A DNA stretch of 64,000 nucleotides, taken from positions 186,001 to 250,000 of the forward strand of contig JAFUOH010000001.1 in the NCBI GenBank assembly GCA_017482055.1, written 5' to 3'. The translations under genes were made by a program, and so were the position numbers. Each line of letters starts with the position of its first letter. Within the stretch, counting starts at the first letter, position 1. The stretch is from Clostridia bacterium (GTDB taxonomy: Bacteria; Bacillota; Clostridia; Oscillospirales; CAG-272). Positions 32,876-41,099 of the stretch are shown in pieces. Under the pieces are notes generated by a model. That model searched no databases. It saw nothing but the letters and a program-made list of their open reading frames with translations, and had not been told where the DNA came from.

Positions 32876-34627
32876 TTATTCTTTTTCGATCATTACGTAA
32901 TCAAATGGCTTTATCACTCTACCCTCAAAGTTTTTTTCCTCTTCGGTATAATTACCGACTATGCGTGTTCCGTCCGAGTAGGTTGCCACCTCGATGCCGT
33001 CGCCAAGTGCGTCGTATCTGTCCATATAGACAAGCTGAAGATGTCGCAAGGGCTCGTAATCCTCAAGAGCCGACTTGACGAGCGAAACGTTTTTCTTCAT
33101 ATCCTCGTCGGTGTCACAGGTGAAATCGACCTCGCCCATCCAGTTTGCCGCGCCACCGGTACGAAACTTGGAGTAAAAATAAACAGACGGCTTACCGCCA
33201 AGCATAGTTATGTCAAGACGCTCTTTGGGTGTTTTTACAGGATAGTTTATAGTGGGGCTTGAGGGATTATAAAGCACTGTACCGTGATAAGCAACCTCCC
33301 ACAAACGAATATATTCGTCGGCAATGGGAGCGGGTCTGTGCCCGAAGCTATCGCCAAAAGTAACGTAGAGACCGTAATCTATATGACCCAGCATAGCGTC
33401 TATACCCCCCTCGCTTGAAAACGCGCCGAAAAGCTCTCTCTGATAATCAATACTCTCTTTTATATTATCAAGTCCCTGCTTAAATGTCATAGGATGCATG
33501 GGATTATGGCATACCTCGGGCATAAGGATAGACATAATGTCGGTATAATGAATTCCGTTCTCTCCCAGAACCCTTATCCTCGGATAATCTCTTTTCGCAC
33601 GCTCAAGCTGACACCCGGTACACACGAAATAAGGGTACCCCGCGCTAAAGTCTCCTGTGCGGATAGGCTCACCATTTTTATTCAGGGCTATATCATTCCA
33701 CGAGAAATTATCGGCTATGACGTAGGCATCCTGAAGATTGGTATGAGTGGATATCTCGTAGCCTAAAGACTTCACGTGCTCGACGGTTTTTATCATTTCG
33801 CTTTCGCCGCCGAACTCTTCTTCTATAGGAAATATTTGAGGCCATCTGCCGTCGTGCCCTTTGATATTCCAACCGACAAGCTGAAATTCTGCGCCCTTGA
33901 TGCCTTGGCGCTTGAACTCGTCGGCAAGCTCTCTTACTCGCTTAAAATCACAGGCTACGTGCATAGGTGGCTCATTTTCAACCGTTTGATGCTTGATAGG
34001 CGAAGGGCTGGGTTTCCAACCCATACGAATACGGACAAGTGGATATTTGCGGGCATACTCTACGGCTTCTCTTTTACATTTTTCGGAAAGAGGCAGGATC
34101 TCACCGCGAGAAAGTCTGATTTCACGCTCGGCACGTGCCATATCATTGTAATCAGCATCCTTGTTAAGGAAGACAAGTTCTATCCTTATATCCTCGGGCG
34201 GGATATTTGCAGAGGGATCGATATATTCGTTTTCAAGGTCAAAGATCGCCTCAAGCTTGTACTCGCCCTCCTTAATGGTCACCCTGAAGCTGATCTTATA
34301 ATTCCTTTCGATCCTTACAAGACAGCAGACGTCGTCTCTTTTCAGTCCCAGAAATGCCATTATAGGATTTATCTGCACGTGAACGCAATCGGGGCGTTCA
34401 TCAAAGCGTGTCAGAATATCACCGCGCTGATTAATGTTGCGTGGAATGGCATAAAATCCCCCGTTACCTGCCTTTGCGGCGGTAAATTCGCCCAGCGCGT
34501 AGATGTTACTTATTGCCTTGATATTCTCTTTTTTCAAGGTCAGAAGAATGCCGAATTCTGTCTTGCTCTCTTCAAACTCATACTCGTTTCCAAGGGCATC
34601 ACGAGCACGAAAATCATATTTTTTCAT
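32876..34627 (-). CDS. Putative TIM-barrel glycoside hydrolase (unassigned family)
   Basis: 583 residues from the ATG at 34627; 31 upstream open codons are excluded because they overlap the promoter at 34679-34707. The N-terminal ~200 residues are beta-rich. The central part shows barrel-like strand-end motifs: MGWKPSPSPI, GAEFQLVGWNIKGHDGRWPQIFP, EISTHTNLQDAYV, GENGIHYTDIMS and FSSEGGIDAMLGHIDYG. Repeated acidic residues after beta-strands suggest a retaining glycosidase resembling DUF5696/GH101-like enzymes, but I cannot name the family. No signal peptide. First gene of an operon with YgjV-like and GH35 genes, facing an AraC regulator. Confidence 0.55.
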   Translation of the reverse strand: MKKYDFRARDALGNEYEFEESKTEFGILLTLKKENIKAISNIYALGEFTAAKAGNGGFYAIPRNINQRGDILTRFDERPDCVHVQINPIMAFLGLKRDDVCCLVRIERNYKISFRVTIKEGEYKLEAIFDLENEYIDPSANIPPEDIRIELVFLNKDADYNDMARAEREIRLSRGEILPLSEKCKREAVEYARKYPLVRIRMGWKPSPSPIKHQTVENEPPMHVACDFKRVRELADEFKRQGIKGAEFQLVGWNIKGHDGRWPQIFPIEEEFGGESEMIKTVEHVKSLGYEISTHTNLQDAYVIADNFSWNDIALNKNGEPIRTGDFSAGYPYFVCTGCQLERAKRDYPRIRVLGENGIHYTDIMSILMPEVCHNPMHPMTFKQGLDNIKESIDYQRELFGAFSSEGGIDAMLGHIDYGLYVTFGDSFGHRPAPIADEYIRLWEVAYHGTVLYNPSSPTINYPVKTPKERLDITMLGGKPSVYFYSKFRTGGAANWMGEVDFTCDTDEDMKKNVSLVKSALEDYEPLRHLQLVYMDRYDALGDGIEVATYSDGTRIVGNYTEEEKNFEGRVIKPFDYVMIEKE

Positions 34628-34678
34628 TGACTGCACCAACTTTCTATTGATTTTTTCGCAAATATCTGCTACAATTAA

Positions 34679-34707
34679 ATTATACAGAACACAAGCAAAA
34701 TCAGCAA
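34679..34707 (-). promoter_or_regulatory. Promoter of the TIM-barrel/YgjV/GH35 operon
   Basis: Minus strand -35 TTGCTG (34702-34707), 17-base spacer, -10 TATAAT (34679-34684), in the intergenic region shared with the divergent AraC gene. Confidence 0.75.
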
Positions 34708-34754
34708 TACCTAAAATCAATATAAAAATTCAAAAAATAAAGGTTAGCAAAAAT

Positions 34755-35597
34755 ATGATACCAATAAGTCAATGCAATCCATTTGTTAGAGTCGCTATGA
34801 TCCAGAATACACTCACAGAAGGTGACAGGCCGAGAAAGCCTTACGATCACCGCATATTTTTGATTCTTTCAGGCTCGGCAAGCTTCATTCTGAACGGCAA
34901 TGAGATTCCCATTTTCGAAAATTCTCTCATATTTCTCGGCATAAATGACGAATACTTTTTCAAAGGCAAGGTTCGCGCAGTGGTGATCAATTTTGATATG
35001 ACGATGGCATTTTGCGCCAAAAAGCAGTGCATTTGTCCTGTTCCACGGGACATTTACGATGACGAGCTTACCTTCGACAAGACTACGGTTGAATCACTTG
35101 AAGAGCCTATCATCATAACCGCAGACGCGACTATGCGAAGCGACACACTCGCTTTGGTGCAGACCTATATTTCGGGAACAACATTTTCCGAGACTCTCTG
35201 CTCCGCTATGATGAAAAAGCTGCTTGCAGACATTCTTTTGAGCCTAAATAAGCCAAAGGATAAGCAGACCCTTCTCGTTGACAGAATTCTTTTATACATA
35301 AGGGATAACGCCACCGATATCGATTCAAACGCATATCTTGGCAAGATTTTTGGGTATCATCCCGTTTATCTTGCCGAGATATTCAAAAATGGTACGGGAA
35401 AGACTCTGCATTCGGTCATTCTTGAAGAAAAGCTACGCATTGCCGCCCGTTGGCTGACCTATTCCAACGAAGCTATTGAACAGATCGCTTTTGAAATAGG
35501 ATTTTCGTCAAGAAATCATTTCTGCACTGCTTTCAAAAAACAATTCGGGTGTTCACCTCTGTCCTATCGCAAGAGAGCAACCATTTCGACAATTTAA
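34755..35597 (+). CDS. AraC-family regulator divergent from the GH35 operon
   Basis: 280 residues. Cupin-like N-terminus (about 15-85: RIFLILSGSASFILNGNEIPI) and AraC DNA-binding domain (~180-275) with DSNAYLGKIFGYHPVYLAEIFK and IEQIAFEIGFSSRNHFCTAFKKQFGCSP. Its promoter region is shared with the divergent glycosidase operon, its likely target. The ATG at 34755 has only a weak AAAGG upstream at long spacing. Possible in-frame upstream starts overlap the neighbour and are unlikely. Confidence 0.87.
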   Translation: MIPISQCNPFVRVAMIQNTLTEGDRPRKPYDHRIFLILSGSASFILNGNEIPIFENSLIFLGINDEYFFKGKVRAVVINFDMTMAFCAKKQCICPVPRDIYDDELTFDKTTVESLEEPIIITADATMRSDTLALVQTYISGTTFSETLCSAMMKKLLADILLSLNKPKDKQTLLVDRILLYIRDNATDIDSNAYLGKIFGYHPVYLAEIFKNGTGKTLHSVILEEKLRIAARWLTYSNEAIEQIAFEIGFSSRNHFCTAFKKQFGCSPLSYRKRATISTI

Positions 35598-35760
35598 TAA
35601 AAATTAGCGTTTTTCATTGGCATAACAAGAAACCTGTGGTAAAATCAAATGGTTTTCTAAAATCAGATGAAAGTTAATCAATATTCTCCCCAAGAATCTT
35701 TATTCTTAAAGATCTTGCTGTCTATGATTTCTGTAGAGCAGGTATGCCGAGCGCACATCA

Positions 35761-35812
35761 AAAAACACAGATAACCGATGCTGTTAAGCACAAGTTATCG
35801 GTGTTTTTTGTT
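35761..35812 (+). terminator. Terminator hairpin downstream of the AraC gene
   Basis: AAAAACAC and GATAAC (35761-35775) pair with GTTATC and GTGTTTTT (35794-35808), followed by more T. About 165 bases past the AraC stop; the interval 35598-35760 shows no gene. Confidence 0.7.
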
Positions 35813-35846
35813 TTATTACATTTCGTAGCAAGCGTTAAATCTTGCA

Positions 35847-36916
35847 TTGATTTTCTTTTCAAGCCGTGAGGTTGCCGATCTTCTGGACAAATCCAATCCC
35901 GCCGAATGCGCGGAGGGTGTTACCATGCGTCCGCATGCGACGATTGTACCGACGATTCCGTTTGATGCAAATATGCCAGATGACGTTGAGATCAAGAAAC
36001 GCATCTACTACGGCAGTACGAAGGTATCCTCAACAGCCGAGCTGAGCGGTTTATTGAAACCTACGCTATCAGTTCAAGCTATTTCGCCGATCTGAAGCTG
36101 ACTTTTGTCAGCATCTTGTGTAAGGAGTTTCTGAAGTACGATCCCGCGAATCCGATTCCGCTTTTGCAGATTATAAAACCGAAGGTCAGCTGCGCGTGGC
36201 ACAAGATGGTGGCAAAACAGATCGGTGCGCTGACGGTGAACGAGAAGGTGTACGCGAATTGGCGGCAGATATCGGTAATTACAAAGAAATTTCGCGAGGA
36301 GAATCTGCCGCTTGAACTGCTTGAGGCGAAGATATTGACCGAGCTGCTGAAACTCACAAAGCGAGACGTCCGATACGCTCTGCGGATGCTTCCCGGCTGG
36401 CGTGATGCACTGCCGATCTCATACAAACCGAGTTCCGAGAACAACTATGGCTATGAGCCGAGGTGCGCGTACGCCGACACGTTGCCCGACACAGGCGCAG
36501 AACCGATTGATGCCCCACTGATGCGTGAGGAGATGCGAAACGCCTTTACTACGGCGTTTGCGCCCCTGACGGAGGCGGAACAGGAGCTGTTCAAGGATGT
36601 CAACGGTGTGTACACGAGAACGTTTGAAATTTTGCCGACCATTTCAAAAGGTGAGCTTTCTATAAAGTACGGCTATGCTGATGAATCCGGCGTAAACAAG
36701 GCAGAAGGTGCGCTTCACTACAAAATTGTTGGGGAGTTGAGCGCGATTAGATATACCGATTCGGTAGGAGTTGTGAGGACTGCGCCGCCGGATAACTGCG
36801 AGAAAAAGAAGAACACCGTATATTACAAATACTTCCCGCGGTGCGAGAACGAGGGTGGCATAATTGCAGTTGCCATGGAGAACGATGACGACTTGGTTTC
36901 CGACGACGGAGATTGA
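35847..36916 (+). pseudogene. Degenerate sigma-70-like factor with a disrupted 5' half
   Basis: One frame reads from a TTG at 35847 (EVADLLDKSNPAEC ... DDVEIKKRIYYG) to about 36045; a shifted frame then reads RAERFIETYAISSSYFADL and stays open to 36916. The later part contains EFLKYDPANPIPLLQIIKPKV, like sigma region 2 (YDP), and ends with PLTEAEQELFKDVNG and IKYGYADESGVNKAEGALH, like region 4 of sigma factors found on integrative elements. The join near GCCGAGCTGAGCGG looks like a small indel. Recognition is by motif order only. Likely another relic of a mobile element. Confidence 0.42.
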
Positions 36917-37318
36917 TCTGATAGAAGAACGTATTTGCCAAACCACAGATCTTCAAGTATGCTCATTCTTTCACCTTCCTATAATAAGAGAGCGGCACCG
37001 TTTCGGTAAACACCGACTCAGAGCCGCTTTGGTTTTGTTATGAAATTTTCGCTTTATTTTCGTCATGTGCACTACCTCCTTTTCGTGGCATAACACACTA
37101 TATCACATAAAGCGAAAAATGTCCAGAGAAAATGGTAAAAAGATTTCATCTGATAAAATGTGATAAAATTAGCCTCACAGCCGCAAAAAACGTGATCACA
37201 TCCTACTAAATTGTAAATAATTATGTGATTCGGTTGATTTTTCAGCGGAATCGGTGTATAATAATAGTGTGATGAAACAGCACAAAAACTCCTGTAAAAG
37301 TGTGACGGAGGACAAGAT
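36917..37318. other. 402-base gap: hairpin and AAA-gene promoter, no gene seen
   Basis: Contains a terminator-like hairpin at 36991-37028 (AGCGGC with GCCGCT, then TTGGTTTTG) following the sigma-like relic, an AT-rich stretch, and the promoter at 37234-37262. No convincing coding sequence on either strand. Confidence 0.6.
37234..37262 (+). promoter_or_regulatory. Promoter of the AAA/DUF4143 gene
   Basis: -35 TTGATT (37234-37239), 17-base spacer, -10 TATAAT (37257-37262), 56 bases before the start. Confidence 0.8.
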
Positions 37319-38656
37319 ATGGAAAGATTGATATTAAAGCGCCTGCTTGAGTGGAAGAATTCTCCCTACCGTAAACCGCTGATTCTCAAAGGCGTGCGGC
37401 AGGTGGGAAAAACATGGATTCTCAAGGAGTTCGGCAGGCGTTATTATGAAAATACCGCTTACTTCAACTTCGATGAAAACGAGGAATACAGACAATTCTT
37501 CGAAACCACCAAGGACGTTGACCGGATTCTGCAGAATCTGATGCTTGCAAGCGGGCAGAAAATTGTGCCGGAGAAGACGCTTATTATCTTCGACGAGGTA
37601 CAGGACTGTCCGAAGGTCATCAATTCCATGAAGTATTTCTGCGAGAATGCTCCGCAGTATCATATTGCCTGTGCAGGCTCGCTTCTCGGTATCGCCTTGG
37701 CAAAACCGTCGGCATTTCCCGTAGGTAAGGTCAACTTTATGCAGATTGATCCGATGACCTTTACGGAATTTCTGCTTGCCAACGGTGACGAGAATCTTGC
37801 GGCATATCTTGACAGCGTAGATACCATTGAGCCGATTCCGGATGCCTTTTTCAATCCGCTTTACGAAAAGCTCAAAATGTACTATGTCACCGGCGGTATG
37901 CCCGAATCGGTACTCATGTGGACAGAAGCGCGTGATGTCAACGCTATGCAGGAGGCACTGTCGAACATCATCGGCGCATACGAACGCGATTTTGCCAAGC
38001 ATCCGAACATCAGCGAATTCCCGAAGATTTCGATGATCTGGAAGTCCATTCCCTCACAGCTCGCAAGGGAAAACAAAAAATTTATTTATAAAGTCGTCAA
38101 GGAAGGCGCGAGAGCAAGGGAATACGAAGATGCGCTGCAGTGGCTTGTGGATGCCCGATTGGTGCACAAGGTCTACCGAAGCACGGCTCCCGGGATTCCC
38201 GTGTCTGCCTATGACGATTTGTCTGCGTTCAAGATTTATTTGGTAGACGTTGGACTTTTGCGCCGCCTGGCACAGCTTGCTCCGACTGCATTCGGTGAGG
38301 GCAACCGTCTGTTTACCGAATTCAAGGGAGCGTTGACCGAGAATTATGTTCTGCAGACATTGGTAACTCAGTTCGAGGTCATGCCGCGCTATTGGAGTCA
38401 GACGAATCCTCCGTATGAAGTCGATTTCCTCATTCAGAGGGATAACGATATCTTTCCAGTGGAAGTTAAATCTGAAGCAAACACTACGAGCAAGAGCTTA
38501 AGGAAGTTCAAGGAATTATTCGGAGATCAAACAAAGCTTCGTGTTCGTTTCTCGCTGGATAATTTGAAGCTGGACGGGGATGTGCTGAATATTCCGCTGT
38601 TTATGGCAGATCAAGCGGATAGGCTTATTGGATTTGCGCTGGAGCAAGGGAAATAA
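37319..38656 (+). CDS. AAA-type ATPase with DUF4143 domain
   Basis: 445 residues. Walker A GVRQVGKT (25-32), Walker B LIIFDEVQ (88-95), sensor region ACAGSLLGIAL, then a C-terminal DUF4143 domain (~205-370) and a restriction-nuclease-like fold tail with EVDFLIQRDNDIFPVEVKSE, whose D-x-x-V-E-V-K pattern recalls PD-(D/E)XK nucleases. These proteins are common and often single in gut Clostridia and Bacteroidetes; function unproven, possibly defence-related or a toxin component. GGAGG precedes the ATG. Stands alone between its promoter and terminator. Confidence 0.9.
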   Translation: MERLILKRLLEWKNSPYRKPLILKGVRQVGKTWILKEFGRRYYENTAYFNFDENEEYRQFFETTKDVDRILQNLMLASGQKIVPEKTLIIFDEVQDCPKVINSMKYFCENAPQYHIACAGSLLGIALAKPSAFPVGKVNFMQIDPMTFTEFLLANGDENLAAYLDSVDTIEPIPDAFFNPLYEKLKMYYVTGGMPESVLMWTEARDVNAMQEALSNIIGAYERDFAKHPNISEFPKISMIWKSIPSQLARENKKFIYKVVKEGARAREYEDALQWLVDARLVHKVYRSTAPGIPVSAYDDLSAFKIYLVDVGLLRRLAQLAPTAFGEGNRLFTEFKGALTENYVLQTLVTQFEVMPRYWSQTNPPYEVDFLIQRDNDIFPVEVKSEANTTSKSLRKFKELFGDQTKLRVRFSLDNLKLDGDVLNIPLFMADQADRLIGFALEQGK

Positions 38657-38680
38657 GAGGGTTTAATTAAAAATCAGATT

Positions 38681-38719
38681 AAAAAGCCATTGCAAAATAT
38701 GTTGTTGCAATGGCTTTTT
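38681..38719 (+). terminator. Terminator of the AAA/DUF4143 gene
   Basis: AAAAAGCCATTGCAA (38681-38695) is matched by TTGCAATGGCTTTTT (38705-38719) around a nine-base loop. Confidence 0.9.
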
Positions 38720-38826
38720 ATATAGTGTCCTAGTCGAAATTACCGTTGACATACAATATAGTGCAAAAAAAGATAAGACTTTTTCGTTTGTTTATGGTAC
38801 AATAATAGACGAAAGGATGTGAAATA

Positions 38827-39633
38827 ATGTACAACGGAATTCAAAAAACAGAAGCAGTAATTGACTATATAGAATCGGGTATTACATCAGAATTGGACTA
38901 CAACAAATTGGCTTCAATAATGAATTTGTCGGTATATGAATTCAGGCGTATTTTTTCCTTTATAGTAGGTTGTCCCATATCCGAATATATCAGAAAACGC
39001 AGACTATCTTTAGCGGCAACCGAGATTATGACAAACGACCAAATCGATATATTGAAAATAAGTGAAAAATACGGCTATTCCAACCAATCAGCGTTTACAA
39101 GAGCCTTCTGCGAGCAACATGGCGTATCACCGAGTGCATGTATGCACGATAAAACCTCAATAAATCTTTTTACCTGTCCCAAGTTTTCAGTGAGTATTTC
39201 GGGCAGAGAAAATGTACCGCTTAAGATCATAAAAACAGAGAGCTTTTTTATCGGAGGATTTACGGGTGTTTCGCCCATAACCGACAGCTGCTGCTGTGAG
39301 GATGTGTGGAATTCCTTTTATGAAAGCGGAGCCGACAAAAAACTTTGAACGGATAAGCTTTGTGTTTCATACCAAAACTACGGAAATAATGTTAATTGTT
39401 GTATCGGAAAAAAGAGCGAGGAAGGTCAAAAAATACCCGAAAGCAAGTGGGCATGCTTTGCGATGAATACGGTAGATGACGATATTGTAAATGAAACATA
39501 CAGTAAAATTTTGTATGAATGGCTTCCATCAGCAAATTTAAAGAGAAACGAAAATATACCCACGATTGAGGTCTATCCGTTTGATATGTCGGAGGACGGA
39601 TTTGAGTGGGAAATACGAATACCAATAAAGTAA
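38827..39633 (+). pseudogene. AraC regulator with GyrI-like domain, interrupted by an in-frame TGA
   Basis: Residues 1-105 are an AraC DNA-binding domain (LDYNKLASIMNLSVYEFRRIF; EKYGYSNQSAFTRAFCEQHGVSP). A GyrI-like effector domain begins at ~118 but stops at TGA (39346-39348). The same frame continues without further interruption as DKLCVSYQNYGNNVN and FEWEIRIPIK to TAA at 39631-39633, giving 268 codons, the usual length of AraC-GyrI proteins. One nonsense mutation therefore separates the DNA-binding half from most of the sensor. The truncated 173-residue product could still bind DNA. Other genes here use TGA as stop, so recoding is unlikely. Confidence 0.8.
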
Positions 39634-39648
39634 TATGGAGGAATTGTC

Positions 39649-40095
39649 ATGTCAAGAATAGTTTTAATCACCGGAGCATCAAGCGGTTACGGAAAAGCTA
39701 CCGCACAAAACCACATCGATGAGATTCCCCCCGAAGCTTTGAATGTTGATGTTGGTGACTGGTCACCGAATACTGTAATTTCTGCTATGGTAAAATATCC
39801 GAACGGTGATGTAAACGTTAATATGCTTCCTACAATCCAAGGTAAAGAATTTTTTACTTACGGTGCCCGTGCTGATGACATCGGTAGAGCAAGAGTTTAC
39901 AGGTATTGGCATTACTTGCAGACCGAAAGGAATTTTGAGGGTTACACATTAAAGCATATTTTTAATGCCGGTATTCGCGAAAGCTACCGATTCACATATC
40001 GCAGCTTCATCTGCCCGTCTGACAAGAACCATGCTCTCAATGGGAGAGGGCGTTGGTGAGTATATTGCCGAGCGAATCAAAGAATTTTATTAAAA
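39649..40095 (+). pseudogene. Chimeric remnant: SDR N-terminus joined to FAD-oxidoreductase fragments
   Basis: Opens with a fine ribosome site and MSRIVLITGASSGYGKATA, an SDR cofactor loop, then at about 39709 switches to NHIDEIPPEALNVD ... GIRESYRF, which resembles the C-terminal half of FAD-dependent oxidoreductases (Y-W-H-Y and G-I-R-E-x-x-R motifs). The frame in use ends at 40059, while a neighbouring frame supplies SARLTRTMLSMGEGVGEYIA and a stop at 40095, the usual end of that family. At least one deletion and one frameshift are needed, so no functional enzyme is expected. Confidence 0.6.
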
Positions 40096-40099
40096 ACCA

Positions 40100-40135
40100 A
40101 ATGCCTGTAGAAACAGTACTGTTCCTACAGGCATT
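40100..40135 (+). terminator. Terminator after the dehydrogenase remnant
   Basis: AATGCCTGTAG (40100-40110) pairs with CTACAGGCATT (40125-40135) around an inner ACAGTACTGT palindrome; ATTTAG follows. Convergent with the AraC gene ending at 40162. Confidence 0.75.
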
Positions 40136-40161
40136 ATTTAGTATGGGGACACTCTCACGCT

Positions 40162-40974
40162 TCAATCATAAAAATGAAAAATATTCTTATTATTTGATAA
40201 AAGGCTTTTTCGACGGTATTCACCGGGGGTACACAGCATCATTTTCGAAAATACACGGTTGAAATTTCGTATGCTTCCGAAGCCGCATGTAAATGCGACT
40301 TCGCCTAATGTTATGGACGGATCTGTTATCATAGTTATAGCTTTTTGTAATCGGAAGCTGTTGATGAATTCACTAAACTTTATCTGTGCCTTTTTTGTAA
40401 ATATGCGGCTTAAATATACGGGGCTTACATTAAGTGCTTCGGCAACATCTTTCAGGCGGATGTCCTCATCAAAATGACTGTTTACATACAATATGGCTTT
40501 TTGAAACAGGTCGCTCCGGGAACAGAATGGCGCAAGCTCGTTGTTTCGAAGAAACGTACTCATCATCTCAAAAAAAATACAGTTAAGCTCAACAGGATTA
40601 TTGTACGCGTATTTCAAATGGTCGTATATGTTATCAATGTCTTTATCCGATAAACGGCAGCATGGCTCCTTCAGGGTCTTATTCTTGAAGAGACTGTCGA
40701 AATTCGAAATAAGATCGGTCGATATTTCAAAAACCGCAATTTGAGAAGATGTTTTGGTTGTAAACTTGTGCTTTTCAAACGGCATTATCGCTATTGCCTC
40801 GTTTTGCGATAAGGTATAGACATTATCTTCCTTCTCGATCATTACAGTCCCCGATTTTACAAATACAGCTTCAAAGGTACGGTGACAGTGTGATGGGCAG
40901 TTTATGTCGATCCATTCGTTGAATTGAAAATAGTTTGCAGAGGTTAATCCGTTAAGCGTGAATTGTGTGTTCAT
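40162..40974 (-). CDS. AraC-family regulator divergent from the GH28-like operon
   Basis: 270 residues from the ATG at 40974 (a TTG 22 codons upstream is also open but lacks a ribosome site). Cupin domain ~20-110 (HCHRTFEAVFVKSGTVMIEKEDN; IAIMPFEKHKF) and AraC domain ~165-258 (IRLKDVAEALNVSPVYLSRIFTKKAQIKFSEF; LGEVAFTCGFGSIRNFNRVF). Its position, back to back with the GH28-like gene across ~125 bases, makes it the probable local activator. The AAAGGA site is unusually close to the ATG. Confidence 0.85.
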   Translation of the reverse strand: MNTQFTLNGLTSANYFQFNEWIDINCPSHCHRTFEAVFVKSGTVMIEKEDNVYTLSQNEAIAIMPFEKHKFTTKTSSQIAVFEISTDLISNFDSLFKNKTLKEPCCRLSDKDIDNIYDHLKYAYNNPVELNCIFFEMMSTFLRNNELAPFCSRSDLFQKAILYVNSHFDEDIRLKDVAEALNVSPVYLSRIFTKKAQIKFSEFINSFRLQKAITMITDPSITLGEVAFTCGFGSIRNFNRVFSKMMLCTPGEYRRKSLLSNNKNIFHFYD

Positions 40975-41028
40975 GTCCTTTACTTTTATAAATGGTTGTT
41001 TTATGTCTTGTTTTGTTTTATATAATGC

Positions 41029-41057
41029 TTGATTTTTCAACCGGTTAAGGGTACAAT
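41029..41057 (+). promoter_or_regulatory. Promoter of the GH28-like operon
   Basis: -35 TTGATT (41029-41034), 17-base spacer, -10 TACAAT (41052-41057), followed by GGAGG and a GTG start at 41100. Confidence 0.7.
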
Positions 41058-41099
41058 ATGAGTTGACAGCGCCCGAAAGTATAAACGGAGGTAAAAATT

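Noticed and set aside
29986..39348. Stop-codon recoding to explain the in-frame TAA (29986) and TGA (39346)
   Set aside because: Both TAA and TGA end many intact genes here; the two events hit genes next to other decay, so ordinary nonsense mutation is simpler.
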